Origin: Clitoria ternatea
Taxonomy: Eukaryota > Streptophyta > Magnoliopsida > Fabales > Fabaceae
Assembly: GCA_037962975.1 (NCBI GenBank)
Contig: CM075676.1
Coordinates: forward strand, 28,763,001-28,827,000
DNA: 64,000 nucleotides
Direction of reading: 5' to 3'
Part shown: positions 1 through 12,989 of the stretch, one piece after another
Layout: every line of letters starts with the position of its first letter
Numbering within the stretch: the first letter of the stretch is position 1
The notes under the pieces: model-generated
Told to the model about the DNA's origin: nothing
Databases searched by the model: none
The model's input: only the letters and a program-made list of their open reading frames with translations
Made by a program: the position numbers and the translations under genes

Positions 1-3000
1 CATTCAAGATTACAATTAATTAATCATTTTAAAATAGTCCCAACATTAATTCATTTCAATAAAAAAATATACTACTAAGAAGCAAACATATATAGTTAGG
101 AGCTCAAAATCTCAACCAATTTAACTAATCCTTTTGATATATACTACTTTGAATTACTATTTTAATTAAAAGCCTCTAATTAAATTATAATACTGCTATA
201 AAAATGTTTTACGTTATTTAATATTGTGTTTACTATTTAATTCGAACTATAACGTTATACCTTGAAAACCTTAATAAATATTTGTTTGAATTGTTTCTTG
301 TATCAATTCTTTTTGTCTTTCTATTAAAAGTCGCGTATAAGTTCGAAATATCCATTACCCTTGTCTTCCTAGGTAGACAAAATAGTTTCTAAACCCTAAT
401 CTGAATTGATCATCATGAGAAGAAGACCCATGTGTTTCCAAGAAATTCTGCAATTTAAACTTTTAATCAGGTTTTACTCATGCCGTTAATACTGATAGTG
501 CTAGTTAATTTTCATTAACATTCAGCACAATATGCACAAAACATCTGAAACGTCATTAGTCACTTACCACTATATACACTGTTGTAAGTAAAATATTATT
601 TAAGCCAAAAATAAATTTTCAGGCCAAAATATGGGGTGTTTGGTTTGCAGTTGAAGAAACGAAATTGATTTAAAATGAAAAATTTAAAGGATGGTATTAA
701 TTCTTTATGTCATTCGAAACAATCAAAACTCCATTGATCCGTAAAATAAAAACTTGCTTCAACTTAAGGGGGTTTCTCCGTTGCGCATGCCTCCAAACGT
801 CACGGAATTTAAACTTGTAACATCTGTTTTTAAAACACTGTTCTTTAATTAGTTTAATTATTTAAGCTCCTTTACTTTTTGTTCGCCAATCGCCACGTAT
901 TTTCTACTTAAATAACTTAACGCTTTGAATAATTTTTGTTAGCAAATATGCAATTGGTTAGAAAGACAAAGACTTCCAAAAATATTGTTCCACAGGACCG
1001 GAAAAATCGGAATTGAAACTTAAATTTTGATACTTTATAATGTATTTGGGAGCCTAAAGAAAATGAGAAGCAAAATAATTAGAGGGAAAAAATATAAAGT
1101 GAGAAAAAATATGTTGTTTGGATGAAGAGAAATAAAAAAGAAAGCATTAGAAAAAAAGAATTTTTTTTGTTTAGATAGATAAAAGAAAGTGAATAAAAAT
1201 AAAATAATTATTTAATAAATTAATTAATTTTTACGTATAAAATTTTGTTTTTTATTATAATAAATTCTAATGTATAAAAAATATTTAATTTATTTAATAA
1301 TTTTTTATAAATTTATTAATATTTATTAAACAAAAATCTTCCTCAATTTCTCATATGAGTAAAGAATTAACTTCCAATTCAATATTCCTTTAATATTTTT
1401 CTATATGCTGAATTATTATAAAACATGGGTTTTCTTTCTTTTGTTCCATCAAAGACATCTTTTGGCTCAAAATCAAATAATGGTAAAATTATACTTTTGG
1501 TCCATTTGTGTTTGAGGTTTAGTTCAAGTAGGTTCCTTAAATTTTTTTACCCAAAGAAACACTTAATGTTTTAAAAGTTAGCTCAACTAGGTTATTTCTG
1601 TCAAATTTGTTAACCTAGTTAACAGAACTCACATACATAGCATTAAGAAAAACCTAATCTAGCATGGCTAACTTTTTCAATTTCTGGCGATTTTTAACCA
1701 CCACAAATGCACATTAGTACTTTAACTCAATAAAAGTTTTCCCGTTCATGAGGGTGTGCTACATACAACATAAACATTAGTATATAAAAAACCAAACCTA
1801 TCTAAAGGACAATGGCCTTCTGCATTTCTTTTTAAACAAATTCTTCTACAAGATACACATTATACGATGTGGGAAATAGGAAAAAGAAACCATATAATAA
1901 TAAAATAGAGAAGCAACATATACCACTTTATGCAAATCATTTTCTTACACCCAAAGGTATATCCCTTTTCTTGTTGAAACCATGCAAAAGTAACAAAATC
2001 CCTTAGCAAAACACTAATGTTGTAACAAAATCATCACATAACATGCCCTTAATTATTATCAACAACAAAAAATAAAAAATATACTTAGCATGTTGGTTAA
2101 GTTGTACAAAGAGTCAAGGGTTGACTTAAGATTTATGTACTCGTGAATGGAGAATAGGAAGAGGAAGCATGAGAAAATAGGAAAATGAGTATCGTTCTTT
2201 TTTTTGCATTTTATGGGTTTTTAGTGTTTACAGCACCAGTTCAATAAAACTATTATTAAGTGTTAAAACTTACAGCCAAATGCATTGTTATTTACAGTTT
2301 ACATACATAACTTCAACTAAAACCATGTTATTACACACTTCAAATATGCAACCACTATGTTTCTCCATAAACCACTATGACCCCTCTATCAACTAAAAAA
2401 TAGAATCTTTACCACCACTATCGGAACCTGAGCACTATTGTGGCTTTAGTCAAGCCTATCTCACTACTGTTATAGTTACGTCGTTATCTTTATCGCAATT
2501 TCTAGCTACACCATTATAGCCTCTCCCTTCCTTAACAAATTTGATTACACAGGCCTCTGAGCATCACTATAACCACCATGAATAAAGATAGGGGGAGAGG
2601 GGGAAAGGGAGAATATGGGCTAGGGTTTTTTAGGGTATATAAACAGAGAGAGAAAAGGCAAGGTGATGAGGATCCCACCTAGCTTAAGATTTAGGGACTT
2701 AAAGTCATCTTTTGACTTGAAGTCCATTTTTAATTGTATTTTAGTTGGGTCTTGCTTTAAGCTTTATGTGTTGGGCCTTGCATGGCCATGATCTTGCTTT
2801 CAGGCTTTATATGCCTTATTTGGACCTTGCTTTAGCTTCCATTAGCTTAGGCACTACTTTACCATCTAGGGTTTGGATTAGAGTTATTTAACTAGCTTAA
2901 GTTAGGTTTAGTTAGCTTACTAGGTAAGTTATTAGGTTTATCTATATATAGGCTTAGGGTTTTATTTGTACTCATTTTTTATCATTTTATGAGCATTCCT

Positions 3001-3331
3001 TATTTGTTGAGTGAGAAACCTCTTTTTAGAAATCTAAAGCTTATGGAATCTGCCTATGTTTTTATCTTTGGAGCATCTCTAAATTGGTGAACCTTGTCAT
3101 GGTTTATCCTTAAAAGGTGGCTTTATTCTTATTCTAATCTTCCACCCACTTTGTTTATTTCTTGTTCTTTACTTTTCTTCTTAGGAACCAAAATCCACAC
3201 TCATTTTGCTCATATACATATTCAGCCACATCAAATCCATAGCATGGATATTAGAGTTTGATGATTGAAGAGGCTTAAAGATCAAGGAAACTCCTTTAAG
3301 ATAGATCCAAGGCCTAAGCATTCAAGGAATT
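1..3331. other. Gene-free AT-rich intergenic DNA
   Basis: No coding region is supported here. Short stretches resemble worn transposon ends, for example the 'gggtgtttggtttgcag' phrase near 628 and a 'ttgtttggatg' phrase near 1115, both common in plant MITEs. At 1490-1640 there is a 'ttggtccatttgtgtttgaggtttag' type phrase often found in plant LTR debris. At about 2650-3230 the sequence becomes richer in 'gcttaag/ttaggtt' words and resembles an LTR U5/leader, but no terminal repeat or TG...CA boundary could be fixed. Confidence 0.5.
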
Positions 3332-4633
3332 TGTTAGAACCAAGTTTGTTATTACAAATAAGATATATGTCAAGTATGTAGTTAAACAACTAATATATAT
3401 GTCAAGTATGCAGTTAAGTCTAAGTTTACAAACCTATAGCATATGAGGAAGATAAACATAAAGGAAAATGACACAATAATCCTAAGCCTACTAAAGGACA
3501 TTGCCAAGGTTTCTCATAGAGATGCTTTGAGAGGTTTACAACCTAAGACACAAGTCTGTTGAAAGTCTGCAACAATGAAGATCATGTTCAAGTTTCAAAA
3601 ATCTACAATATAATCTTTAAGTCTACCGGTTGAACACAGTGCCACCAAGTCAGATTGCCTATCTAAGAGTCTGTTACATCAAGTTAAAAAGGAATTCAAA
3701 TATGCAAGACTCAAGGTCTACTCAAAGTCTCTTAATTCCTGACACAAAAGGGTATTTAAAAATTCACCCCACTAACCAAAATAATAACTATCATACATGC
3801 ACTGAATAAAAGGGTATGGGCACTACATAAAAAATAATATCTAGTTGTTATGCTCTCACTCATGCTGCATAAGGAGGTAACTACCCATACTACAAGTCAG
3901 TGGATCATTAATTTATTCTCAAATGTTGCAAGAATCACATTCACATAAGAAACTATAAACTGAAGACCCAAACCTATAAATAAGAAGAGAGAACAAGTCT
4001 TCCAAACATAAAGAATGAACATTGCAAAAAGTTTCTTGTATAGAAAAATTATGTATAGTTCTTTCATTCATTTTCTTTGATACACTTAGCTGTTACTGTT
4101 TGATTCAAGCTAGCCTCATTGTAAATGTCTGATAGTAGACTTATCCTTGATTGTGCTAAGTTAAGCTTGAAATCTTTTCTTTCTTCTCTTACCTACACAA
4201 TCAAATTTGTTTGATCAGTGAAGGTTGTTAAGAATATTAGTTGCAATTGGGAAACAATTTGACTTGAAGAGGCTTTTGAAAACAATACCTATTATTGCAA
4301 AAGAATACTTAGGTTGATCTGGGAGTGGTTGGAGGCAAGAATACTGAAGTCTAAGTTAGGAGTAGCTGGAGTCAAGAGTAATCATGGCATTTAGTGCTAA
4401 GTTTGTAAAACTTTTGAGTTAATGAAAATCCTTCACATTGAAGGTAATGGATGTAACTTTTACCCCTTTAGAAGTGAACCAATATAAATCTCTTGCGCAA
4501 TCTTCTTAACTCTTCTTTTTTTACTTAAATATGGTGTTGTGTAATTTGTTTCTAAACTCAATTGTGTAAAAGGTTCTAAAAAGAAAACATGAACTAATCA
4601 ACCCTTTCTTCTAAGTCTATTTTTGAACTTTCA
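3332..4633 (+). repeat. 5' LTR of a decayed Ty1/copia retrotransposon
   Basis: The proposed LTR opens with TGTTAGAACC and ends in CA just before a 12-base primer-binding site. A TATA-like 'tataaata' lies at 3975-3982, a sensible place for the LTR promoter. The length of about 1.3 kb is long for copia but usual for Sirevirus-type elements. No matching 3' LTR was recognised in the window, so the boundaries rest on the primer-binding site and the TG start only. Confidence 0.55.
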
Positions 4634-4635
4634 AC

Positions 4636-4647
4636 TAGTATCAGAGC
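4636..4647 (+). other. Copia primer-binding site (initiator tRNA-Met type)
   Basis: The sequence tagtatcagagc differs by one base from TGGTATCAGAGC, the plant copia primer-binding site complementary to the 3' end of initiator methionine tRNA. It follows directly after the inferred LTR end and precedes the gag remnant. Confidence 0.75.
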
Positions 4648-4649
4648 TC

Positions 4650-4979
4650 AGCCTTTTGATTAAGCAACCTTAATTTATGCATGGGAAAAGATCCATGGAT
4701 ACACAATAAGATCAGTTAGTGCCTGAAATCTCTTTAGTAAATATATCTTCATCCTTCTTAAGTGAGGACTATGCTTACTGGAAAGATAGAATGAAAATGT
4801 TCATCAAGTCTACACAATATAGTCTTTGGACTATTATTGTAAATTTAAACTATCATGCATTAGTTGATGTTGAAGGGAAAATAAAAGATGATCTTGAGCA
4901 AAACCAAGATAATATTTCATTTGTACAAGTTTGGTTTCAACTTAACTCTATTAGGTTTGAACCGACCATGGCAAGGTGA
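4650..4979 (+). pseudogene. Copia gag N-terminal remnant
   Basis: The frame 4719-4979 (86 codons) carries the copia gag signature 'YAYWKDRMKMFIKST', corresponding to the usual 'F.G.NY..WK.RM..FI' start of gag, followed by 'LWTII'. In an intact element gag would continue for several hundred residues. Here it stops at 4977-4979 and the following DNA no longer reads as gag. It is a broken capsid gene that belongs with the LTR and primer-binding site just upstream. Confidence 0.7.
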
Positions 4980-4980
4980 A

Positions 4981-5689
4981 ATTTAGAAGAACCATGATAT
5001 CGTAAGTTACGGATAACTTTGACTTGTTTAATACCAATGATGGGAAACAACCGACAATATGGAACCACGTCACATGCAAAATGAGGCAAACGAGGTCTTA
5101 AAATTAACTAATAATCATTTATATTTTTTAATGCTTAATATGTTTTTAGAAAGAATATAGAGGAGATGATTATCAAAAGAAGAAGTTATCGATACTTGGT
5201 GTGCTCAAGAATAAGTTAAAGAAGATGATCAGACTAGGTGATTTGCATCAATGTGTAAATTTTCCTATTACCATTAAAAAAGAGCAAGAACGTGTCATTT
5301 AAATGATGTAGACTCTTGGATGGAGGGGGTGCTCAGGATGCTAATTATGTCCTAACTGTGAGCCTTGACTCGAATAGTGATAGGGGTCAAGAGCAGTGAT
5401 AGGATTACCTCTAATATTAGGATGAGGTTGTTGAGGATTTTAGTGTTGGTACTTTATACCCCATGGATGTTTTGAAGGTCCAGCTTTAGTGATGTGAGCC
5501 TAGCTTAGGCTTCTCATTATATTTAGGCCTTGTGATGAAGAGCCACCTAGCTTAGGACTTAGTGTATTTGTTAGGGCTACCTTAGGCTATTTTTCTTTGT
5601 ATTTGTTCTTAGGATTGTCATGTTAGGGTTTGAGAGTGAACCTTAGCCTTAAAGCCTATTTTTTATAGTATTTTTAATTTGGTCTAGTA
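4981..5689. other. Unassigned transposon-like sequence
   Basis: No open frame of interest. From about 5480 the sequence has LTR-like wording ('cctagcttagg', 'ttagggtttgagag') similar in style to 2680-2990. It forms the left flank of the Tat deletion derivative, which seems to have inserted into an older repeat. Confidence 0.35.
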
Positions 5690-6347
5690 TGGTAATCCGG
5701 TCTCAATACCGGCCTATGAGCAGAAACGCTATTTGACCTAAATTCCAACATGCAAGACTGGTATCGCACAAGCTCTGAAGCATGACATCGAATCCCAACA
5801 CCATGCATGAGACTCATGATGTAACCCCAGTATGAGTTATTCTCTAAATACCGGATAATCAGAGTTGACTTACACAATCACATATTGAGGAAGTAACCAA
5901 AAAAGTGACTGATGAAAAGGTGCAGTTGGTAGTCAGGGTCACTATTGCATGTCAACCTTTCTGTATATGATCAAAATTACGCTAACACCTTTTATGATAA
6001 GCCCACCTACTCAAGATGATTCTTTCATTACCCCTAGGTATAAATATTCATATATCAACAATGAAACGTAGAACATTCTCACTTGAACTTACGCTTGAGC
6101 TATGATATTCTCCTTGAATATTCACTAATTTAAGCATTAGAGTGTCCTTACAGGTGACACCCCCTTACACCCCACAATGTGTAAGGCTGGTGCTTTTGGT
6201 ATGAGAAATCACTTCAAGATCTTTATTTCCCCGTTGGAATAAATGATATACCAAATAACCACTGGACTAGTGTAAAATTTGAGTATATACACATCTTTGA
6301 GGACAAGTCACCAAGCTGATCCTTGCACCTCGGCCACGACCAGTTCA
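5690..6347 (+). repeat. 5' LTR of a degraded Tat-type Ty3/gypsy element
   Basis: It starts TGGTAATCCGGTC...ACCGG, matching the start of the intact LTR at 55558 (TGATAATGATCCGGTC...ACCGG), and ends CAGTTCA directly before a primer-binding site whose wording parallels that at 56460. Its last ~140 bases (about 6210-6347) recur at 6960-7092. The LTR is shorter than the ~900-base LTR of the intact element, so the two are related but distinct subfamilies. Confidence 0.6.
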
Positions 6348-6412
6348 TTGGAATGCCCGGTGGGACCTGTAAATTTTTAGTCCCATGTTTATAGTAAAAG
6401 AGCTAAGTCTTC

Positions 6413-6950
6413 ATGGAGGAGAGAGTTCCCGACAGGCACGTCAAGGATCTCACGTACTTGGAGCCAAGGCATTTAGCTTTTGAAAATACAAGTGTATCAG
6501 CTAAAAGAATTGTACCTATGGTGACTCTCGATCTTAGGGAAGAAATCATCAGGCGGCTTAAGGAAGAGCTCGTTAAACTCGGGCGTGAGCGTTTAATGCC
6601 TGCTGAAAGGGTGAGTCCACTTAGTCTTCACCAACCTGAAGTGTCAAAGCCTAAGGTGTCTCACACGCCTTATTATTTCAAGATTGTTACGTACGATAGG
6701 GAGCAACAGGCTTAGTTCCATGCAGAACATCAAAACCCTAGACAAAAGGGTATTCCCTCTGGTACTCCTCCCTCTAGGTATAAGCTGAGTATTCCTTTTC
6801 TCAAGGAGGATTATAAGTGTCTCTATCCCTCAATACTTGCAAACTATCCAACTTTTCTCTATCGTCAAATACATAGAATAGATACATCCATGCAATCATC
6901 TTGATGCTTATGTGTATGAAGCTAATAAAATACTCTTCTATTTTGTACAA
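6413..6950 (+). pseudogene. Tat-type gag N-terminal remnant
   Basis: The open frame 6413-6715 (100 codons) aligns by eye with the first ~120 residues of the intact polyprotein at 56523. Shared features are the ME start, a 'LREE.IRRLKEEL..L.RE' charged helix (intact copy 'MIRMLREELAELRRE'), and 'SHTPYYFKIVTYDREQQ' against 'SSTPHYSRIPTYMEEQR'. After the stop, the relation continues with frameshifts to about 6950 ('YKLSIPF' against 'YKMSIPF', then a 'HLDAY.YEA'-like stretch). The rest of gag and all of pol are missing, and LTR sequence follows at once. Confidence 0.7.
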
Positions 6951-6959
6951 GGAATCTCT

Positions 6960-7092
6960 CTAAGACATTTCCCCATTGGAATAAAGGATATAATACTGGA
7001 TCCCTATTAGACTGGTGTAAACTCTGAGCATATACACATCTTTGAGGGCTAGTCACCGGGTCGGCCCTTGCACCTCGGCTATGACCAATTCA
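6960..7092 (+). repeat. Truncated 3' LTR of the Tat deletion derivative
   Basis: This stretch repeats the last part of the LTR at about 6210-6347: 'cccattggaataaaggatat', 'gagcatatacacatctttgag', 'cccttgcacctcggc' and a final 'gaccaattca'. It joins gag directly, so pol, the 3' UTR and the U3 part of the LTR have been removed by a deletion. No convincing 5-bp target duplication is visible at the outer ends. Confidence 0.55.
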
Positions 7093-7689
7093 TATAGGCT
7101 TTAGAGTTTTGGGACTTACACGATCTTGTTTTTGTGTTTGGGACCCTTTTAGGTCTTAGAAACTTAGTCACTAAGTTTTTTGTGAACATTCACCTTAGGT
7201 TAGAAGTTTAGTTAGTTTGATTCACCTAAGGTTAAGTCCAGGTAAAGGTTTATAAATAAGTGTATTTCCTTCTCATTTAGCACATTTAAATCATTTGATA
7301 AGTTTTGCAATTTAAGTGAGTCTCAAATTCTCTCTTCGACTTCTTTTTTCGAAACTAGGGATTGTTGAGATCCTTATCAAGGAGCATCTCCTTATGGTGG
7401 ATCATCACTAGGCTTATCTTATTTTGATGAGTGGCACTTTCCTCTTCTTTCTCTTTCTATTTTTGCAGTGTCTTCTCTTTTTTTGGAACATGAAGACTTT
7501 AACCAAGAGCTTCAAATTTATGCAATACTTTGTGAATTGATTTTACGATGGAGAAGCATTCTAAATTATCTCTCAAGGATAGGTTTTAAGAAGCAAGCAC
7601 CTAAAGTGCATCATCAAAGTAAGCCTCATCCATAGAAAATGATGCCTCTGGGAAAATTATTCTTACCCCCTATAAAAGGTTAAGTACTT

Positions 7690-9433
7690 AAAATTTGTTT
7701 ACTTCAAATTTAATATTTAGTATGTTTTTATTTTGAGATTGACAATTATTTGTTTTGAAGTGGTTCCTTCACACTGAAGAAAGAGGGTACTATCAAGCTG
7801 TGAAAGGTCATTCAATCACACTTCAATAGACCATGGAAGGACTGGGCGTTTATTTCCTAGGGTAATGTCGAATTATGATAATGCAAGTGCCTGGTAAGTT
7901 ACTTTTATTTTTCATTTGTTAATGGTTATAATGTTTATAATGTTTTATATATTGTTTGTCAATTGTAGAAGGATGTGACTTCCGCACTTAAGCATGAGGA
8001 TGCGATGAAGGCCACATTTATGAAGGTTAAGAGGGCATGCCTAGTGACATATTGGGGAAGGCCTATAGAGAGGGGCCTTGATAGTCCAACCCCTACCTGT
8101 CCTTCATGGATTGGGGAGGCTGTAAGAACTGACATATTCACTAAGTGAGATAAGGTTGAATATAAGGTGGTCCAGGAACACAACAAGAACAAGAAGAGTA
8201 ATAATAAGGGTGGTATCACACACACCATGAGTAGTGGACCACATGTTGACATTTCCAAATTGATGGTAAGTTATTTATCCATTTATTTGTTTTATATGGT
8301 ATAATTTAATAATCATTTAGTTATTTAATTATTTTTTTAATTGTAGGAGGGGATATATGGGCAGCCTATCAGCCCAACCAAGTTATTTCTAGCGACTCAC
8401 CAGTATCAATTAGGTATGAGGGACTTCATTGATGAGCATTTGTGCTAGGCTATTGTAAGTTGTGGTAAATAATTAACTTTAATTTCACTTCAAATTGAAT
8501 TAACCATGTATTATAATTATTCATAGTTTTTAAAGCATTAATGAGCAAGAGGAGTATAATAGATGCCTAGCTGAGCTTGAGGATGAAGGCGAGCCTTTTA
8601 AGTTGGGGCAAGGATTCAGCTCTGAACGAAGATTGTTGGTGGGAGGCACCACGACCACCTTTATGACATCGTCTCCTTAGCCTCTAATATTCATTGGGGG
8701 TTATCCTCGATGAGGTAACTTTCTCCTTCCCTTGGAGTTAAGTATATACGTGCAGATTTAGAGGTGGCATTCCTTCGGGATGAGTTGTAGGATGTCAGGG
8801 GGTCAGCTAGCACTAACGTATGGGTTGTATAGCCAATTCGCCCAGTAGCAAGCCCAGATGGCCAGTCTCGCTTAAGCCTCGTTTGGTAGGTCGTCTAGTG
8901 GTAGTCATTAACATTTTGATGTTGCCCTAAAAGACCAATCGGTCCCAAAGAATAAGGAGGAGGAGCTTCGTTGCCAACATTGAGCCAAGCGTTATCGACT
9001 CTGTCGACATGGGCCTCAACAATAGTCGATTTTCTAGGCCTTCAAGACCTATCACCGCTTTTGCCATGAACATTGATCAAGTTTATTAGTCTTTTATTTT
9101 ACTTGTATTTTTATTTTATTTAAACACTTTATATATGTATTTTTTGTTATTTCTATTTATTTAGTTATTTTATTCTATTTATATTATTCTCATGTGTTAA
9201 TAATAATAACAACAACAACAACAACAATAAGATATGGTGAAATAGGCTTGGATTAAGATTGGAAAATGGCATGGGACATTATGTCCTACGCCATACTAGG
9301 GCATAAGAGTCAAGATCCAATGCTAATTAACATGAGAGGAATTGGTATGGAAAAGCGTGTCTCATGCTTAAGGTCCGGGCTTGAGTTTTTTTGCCTCTTA
9401 GGTATGAAACTATACGCCTAGATTTTTGTAGTG
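7690..9433 (+). mobile_element. CACTA (En/Spm) transposon relic with Transposase_24-like coding fragments
   Basis: Two separated coding scraps resemble the plant 'Ptta/En/Spm' domain (Transposase_24, PF03004). At about 7786-7850 the translation reads 'KVIQSHFNRPWKDWAF', like the family's 'AIKSHFD.PW.TW'. At about 8160-8260 it reads 'NKNKKSNNKGGITHT', like 'KKNR.SN.GG..HTGGS'. GT/AG-like junctions lie between the blocks (for example near 7890 and 8260), and the frames contain stops, so it is not functional. The sequence TTTTTGTAGTG at 9423-9433 is the right form for a CACTA 3' terminus. The 5' terminus was not found. Confidence 0.5.
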
Positions 9434-12400
9434 CTCATGAAGACCACATGATAGTTTCGTGGTAGTAAGAGACAACAAACTTTTTAAAATTGTCTCATTC
9501 CAAAACATAGGTTTTCAGTAATGGATGGTCCAATCAAAGTGAATCATCTTTATACATAACAACTTACCTTTTTGTGTCATATTAATTCAAGACGACACAA
9601 GCTAAACTTGACAATGATGTCATCTTAAAACACATGCTTTATACTTCCAAAAAAAACACACATGCTTTATAAAAAAAGAGACCTTACACATAAAACGACT
9701 TCATTTTTATAAATAGTTTGCAAATCTGCATTTTTCTAGAAAAAGAAGAAAAAACAAACACTGTTAACAAAACATTAATTAACAAGAAGAATGTGAAAAC
9801 GTTGTTTCTAATATTTATGAAAGTCAATGAGAAAGACACATGTGTTGTTGAAGGAAGTCATTATCATTCTGGAATTCCACACGGTAGAGTGTTACGTCGT
9901 TCAATCTGGCATCCGTGTGGTCGTGTGTAGCCATAAACAAAGAAAGAAAAATATCTACGACACCTTAATCAAAAATCAAAATATTTTAAATAGACCAAAA
10001 ATATTAAAATAAAATAAAATATGAACGTCGCGTAGTTAATTTCGCAGTCATGCATTGCATCTTTGCCAAAAAGTTATTTCAAACATCTCAACTATGAAAG
10101 TCCTTCTACACTGAATTATTACTTGCGTGATGCATTCACGTGCAGATTTATTAATTTCCTTGTAACTTCTATATACACTTTACTTTTCTTTCGTCTCCCT
10201 ATTCATCCCATCACGTAATTTGCTTTCTTCTTCAATAAAAGTACACATAGTCTAACCTTTGGAGCAAAATTCTCTCCACACATTTTCAATTATTTAACGT
10301 TGAGTCAATATATTAATTTGAGTTGTGTTAAATTTTGTCAGAAGTGAAGAGATCTTTATTTTCATGTATTTGAAAAGTTTCTATTGTTGGAAGTTTCATG
10401 CTTTTAAAAATGTATATATGATGAGAGGTGGTGGTGATAATATTTGTTGAGGTAATTAGCAGCCCATCACTGATCTCTGATCTACTTGAAGCAGCCTATA
10501 TTGAATAGCCGACCAGGTTTATGCTTTGTATCCAACCAATATATTTCGAGTTTTATTGTTATATATAAAAATTGTTTGAAATATGAAATGTTTTTTTGTC
10601 CTCTGACGCCTACAAAATGTTTATTCTCTAGAAAACGTGAGAATATTCTTACTCTCTTCGAAAGCAATTGAAAATACTTCAGAAGATCATGCATTATTTG
10701 GTTTGCTTGTCACAGCTACTACTTTCTAGCAAGTTTACCGACACTATATTGTGAGTTCAATTAAAATTTACAAACACAAATAAATTCAAGAGAACAATAA
10801 ATATTTTATTTGATATAGGAGTGATTTAAAGACTGAATATATTTAAAATTAAGGAAGAAAATATATAAATAAAATATCCATAATATTTTTTTAAGTCATA
10901 TATCATTTCACTAAGGAGATCAAGTATATAACATTAGAATCTTTTGAAGGAGTTATACTAGAATGATTCTTCCATGATCCAGAGTCTTTTCCGTAACATC
11001 GTTATATTAATGTAAAAATTGTCCATTGTCTAATTGGAAGGTTTTGGATTATTGTCTTTGGATTCTTTTCTAATGACAAACAATCGGTTGGTGCTGCCAT
11101 GATTTTATTATTGTTGTCTGTCAAGGGAAAGGGTCCTCATGAATCAAGACCATTTTCATATTCAAAACCATCATTCTAATATAATATATGTTATTTGACT
11201 CGGTATAACTACTTATTTAATGATATGCTTTGTACCAATATTATCATGTTCATAAATTAGAATGCATCAAATATAACTTTTAATATAAATTAAAATCATA
11301 AAAAATAGTTTTGTCCAAAGATTAATAATATGTCAATATTTCTAATTAGTTCACAATATGGAAAAAAATACTTCACTATTATTAACTTCTTTTAATTAAA
11401 TTCTTAATAGGTAACGTGTGAGTCAAGGATCTTACATTAAAAAAAAATGTGTTTCGTCATAAAATACTTTTATAAATGTGTTTGTGCATCTCACTTGAGT
11501 AAATGATGTGGCCTTTTTAAAACTGTCATGTCTCATTAATTAATTTTAATTCTAACAATCCGCATATACCGTAGATTTAATCTTCTTTCATATCATAAAA
11601 TATTTTTTAACATGACTCTTCTCTTCCATAATCGAATACGTTTATAGTCTAACATATTTAAAGTTTGTTTAACTTAACATATTAGATATAGCGACTATTA
11701 AGGTTTTTTTAAAAAGTCTATTTAATTAGATATACGAGGTTCATATTTTTTTATAAAAAATCATTTTAATTTATCGGACAAACCTTTTAATTTTTAATAA
11801 TTTTATAAATAAATATAATTTATAATATATTATACTTTATAAATATACATGATAGTATTTTTTTATAAATTATAGTTTATAAAATTAAAACTTGTTAAAA
11901 TCACTTTTAATATAAAAATAATAATTAAATGTATATTGTACATATGATGTCAACTTTTTTATAGACATATTAGTTTATTTAAGGTAGACCTTCATTGATT
12001 TATTTAATATATATTTATTTTTCTTTTCATTAACAATAATCTAAATCAGACTTTTATATACGTTATCGGGTATAATTAAACTTTTAAATAAGTTAGAATA
12101 AAGCTAAAAATATAACTTATGTTAGGCTATAGACTTAGGTCTCAAAATTAAATATTAGGTTAGGCTCAGACTTGTAAAACCTAACTCTCTTTACAATACA
12201 TATATAAAGAGGAAATCATTGTAACAAGAAAAGTATCATTGTAAACAAATGAAAAAATTAAATACCAATTATTCAATTTTATAAATATTAGAATCTAAAT
12301 TACTCCTTTTGTTAAGATAATTTAGAACAAAATATATATTAAAAAATTATACTAATACATTAATTTTTATAAAAAAATATTGTAATATCTCTATTTAAAT

Positions 12401-12900
12401 GATATAAAATTCATATTTCGAGAATGTTAATCCGGGATATCATTACTTAAAAGTATAAATCAACGATTCTTAAATGTGAATGTGTTTATAAAAACAACTA
12501 GACATTTAAATTAAACCTAAATAATTATAATAATAGTTGAAACTTGCCTTAAATTTATTAAACATTTACACGCAACGCATGGTCAAAAACAAGGAGCATA
12601 TATGTATGGGGAGGATCCAGAAATTCAATAGTTGTGAAGTGGTTGGTGTTTCATTCTGCTGATGCCACCTTCCTTCAAAAGACTCAACATTATCATCATT
12701 ACAATGTTACTTGTACTTGCTTTATTATACATTTTTAGACTATCCCTCATACATTACCAAACTCAACAATATCTTCACCTATCCGTAAATCATATTTATA
12801 CATCAAGAAATATAGAAAACAATATTTTAGAAATATAAGAGAAAATACATATCATTCTATAAATAAACATTTATTTTACAAATAACAAATCACTTTTTTA
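9434..12900. other. Gene-free AT-rich intergenic DNA
   Basis: No coding region, RNA gene or clear repeat boundary could be supported. Short open frames (such as those at 9718-9930 and 10486-10694) have no recognisable domain, sit in AT-rich DNA and overlap each other on opposite strands, so they read as chance frames. Confidence 0.5.
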
Positions 12901-12989
12901 AAAGAAAATTATAACCCAATGTAAATAATCGTTCCGCATACCCGATGGACTGACGAAGGAGAGCCGAAAGATTTTGGTCTTTGGATTGG

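Noticed and set aside
3811..3835. CACTACATAAAAAA as a CACTA 5' terminus
   Set aside because: It lies inside the copia LTR and its 3-bp flank does not match the flank of the TTTTTGTAGTG end at 9433.
5674..5877. 67-codon minus-strand frame
   Set aside because: Lies within the LTR of the degraded Tat element and has no domain.
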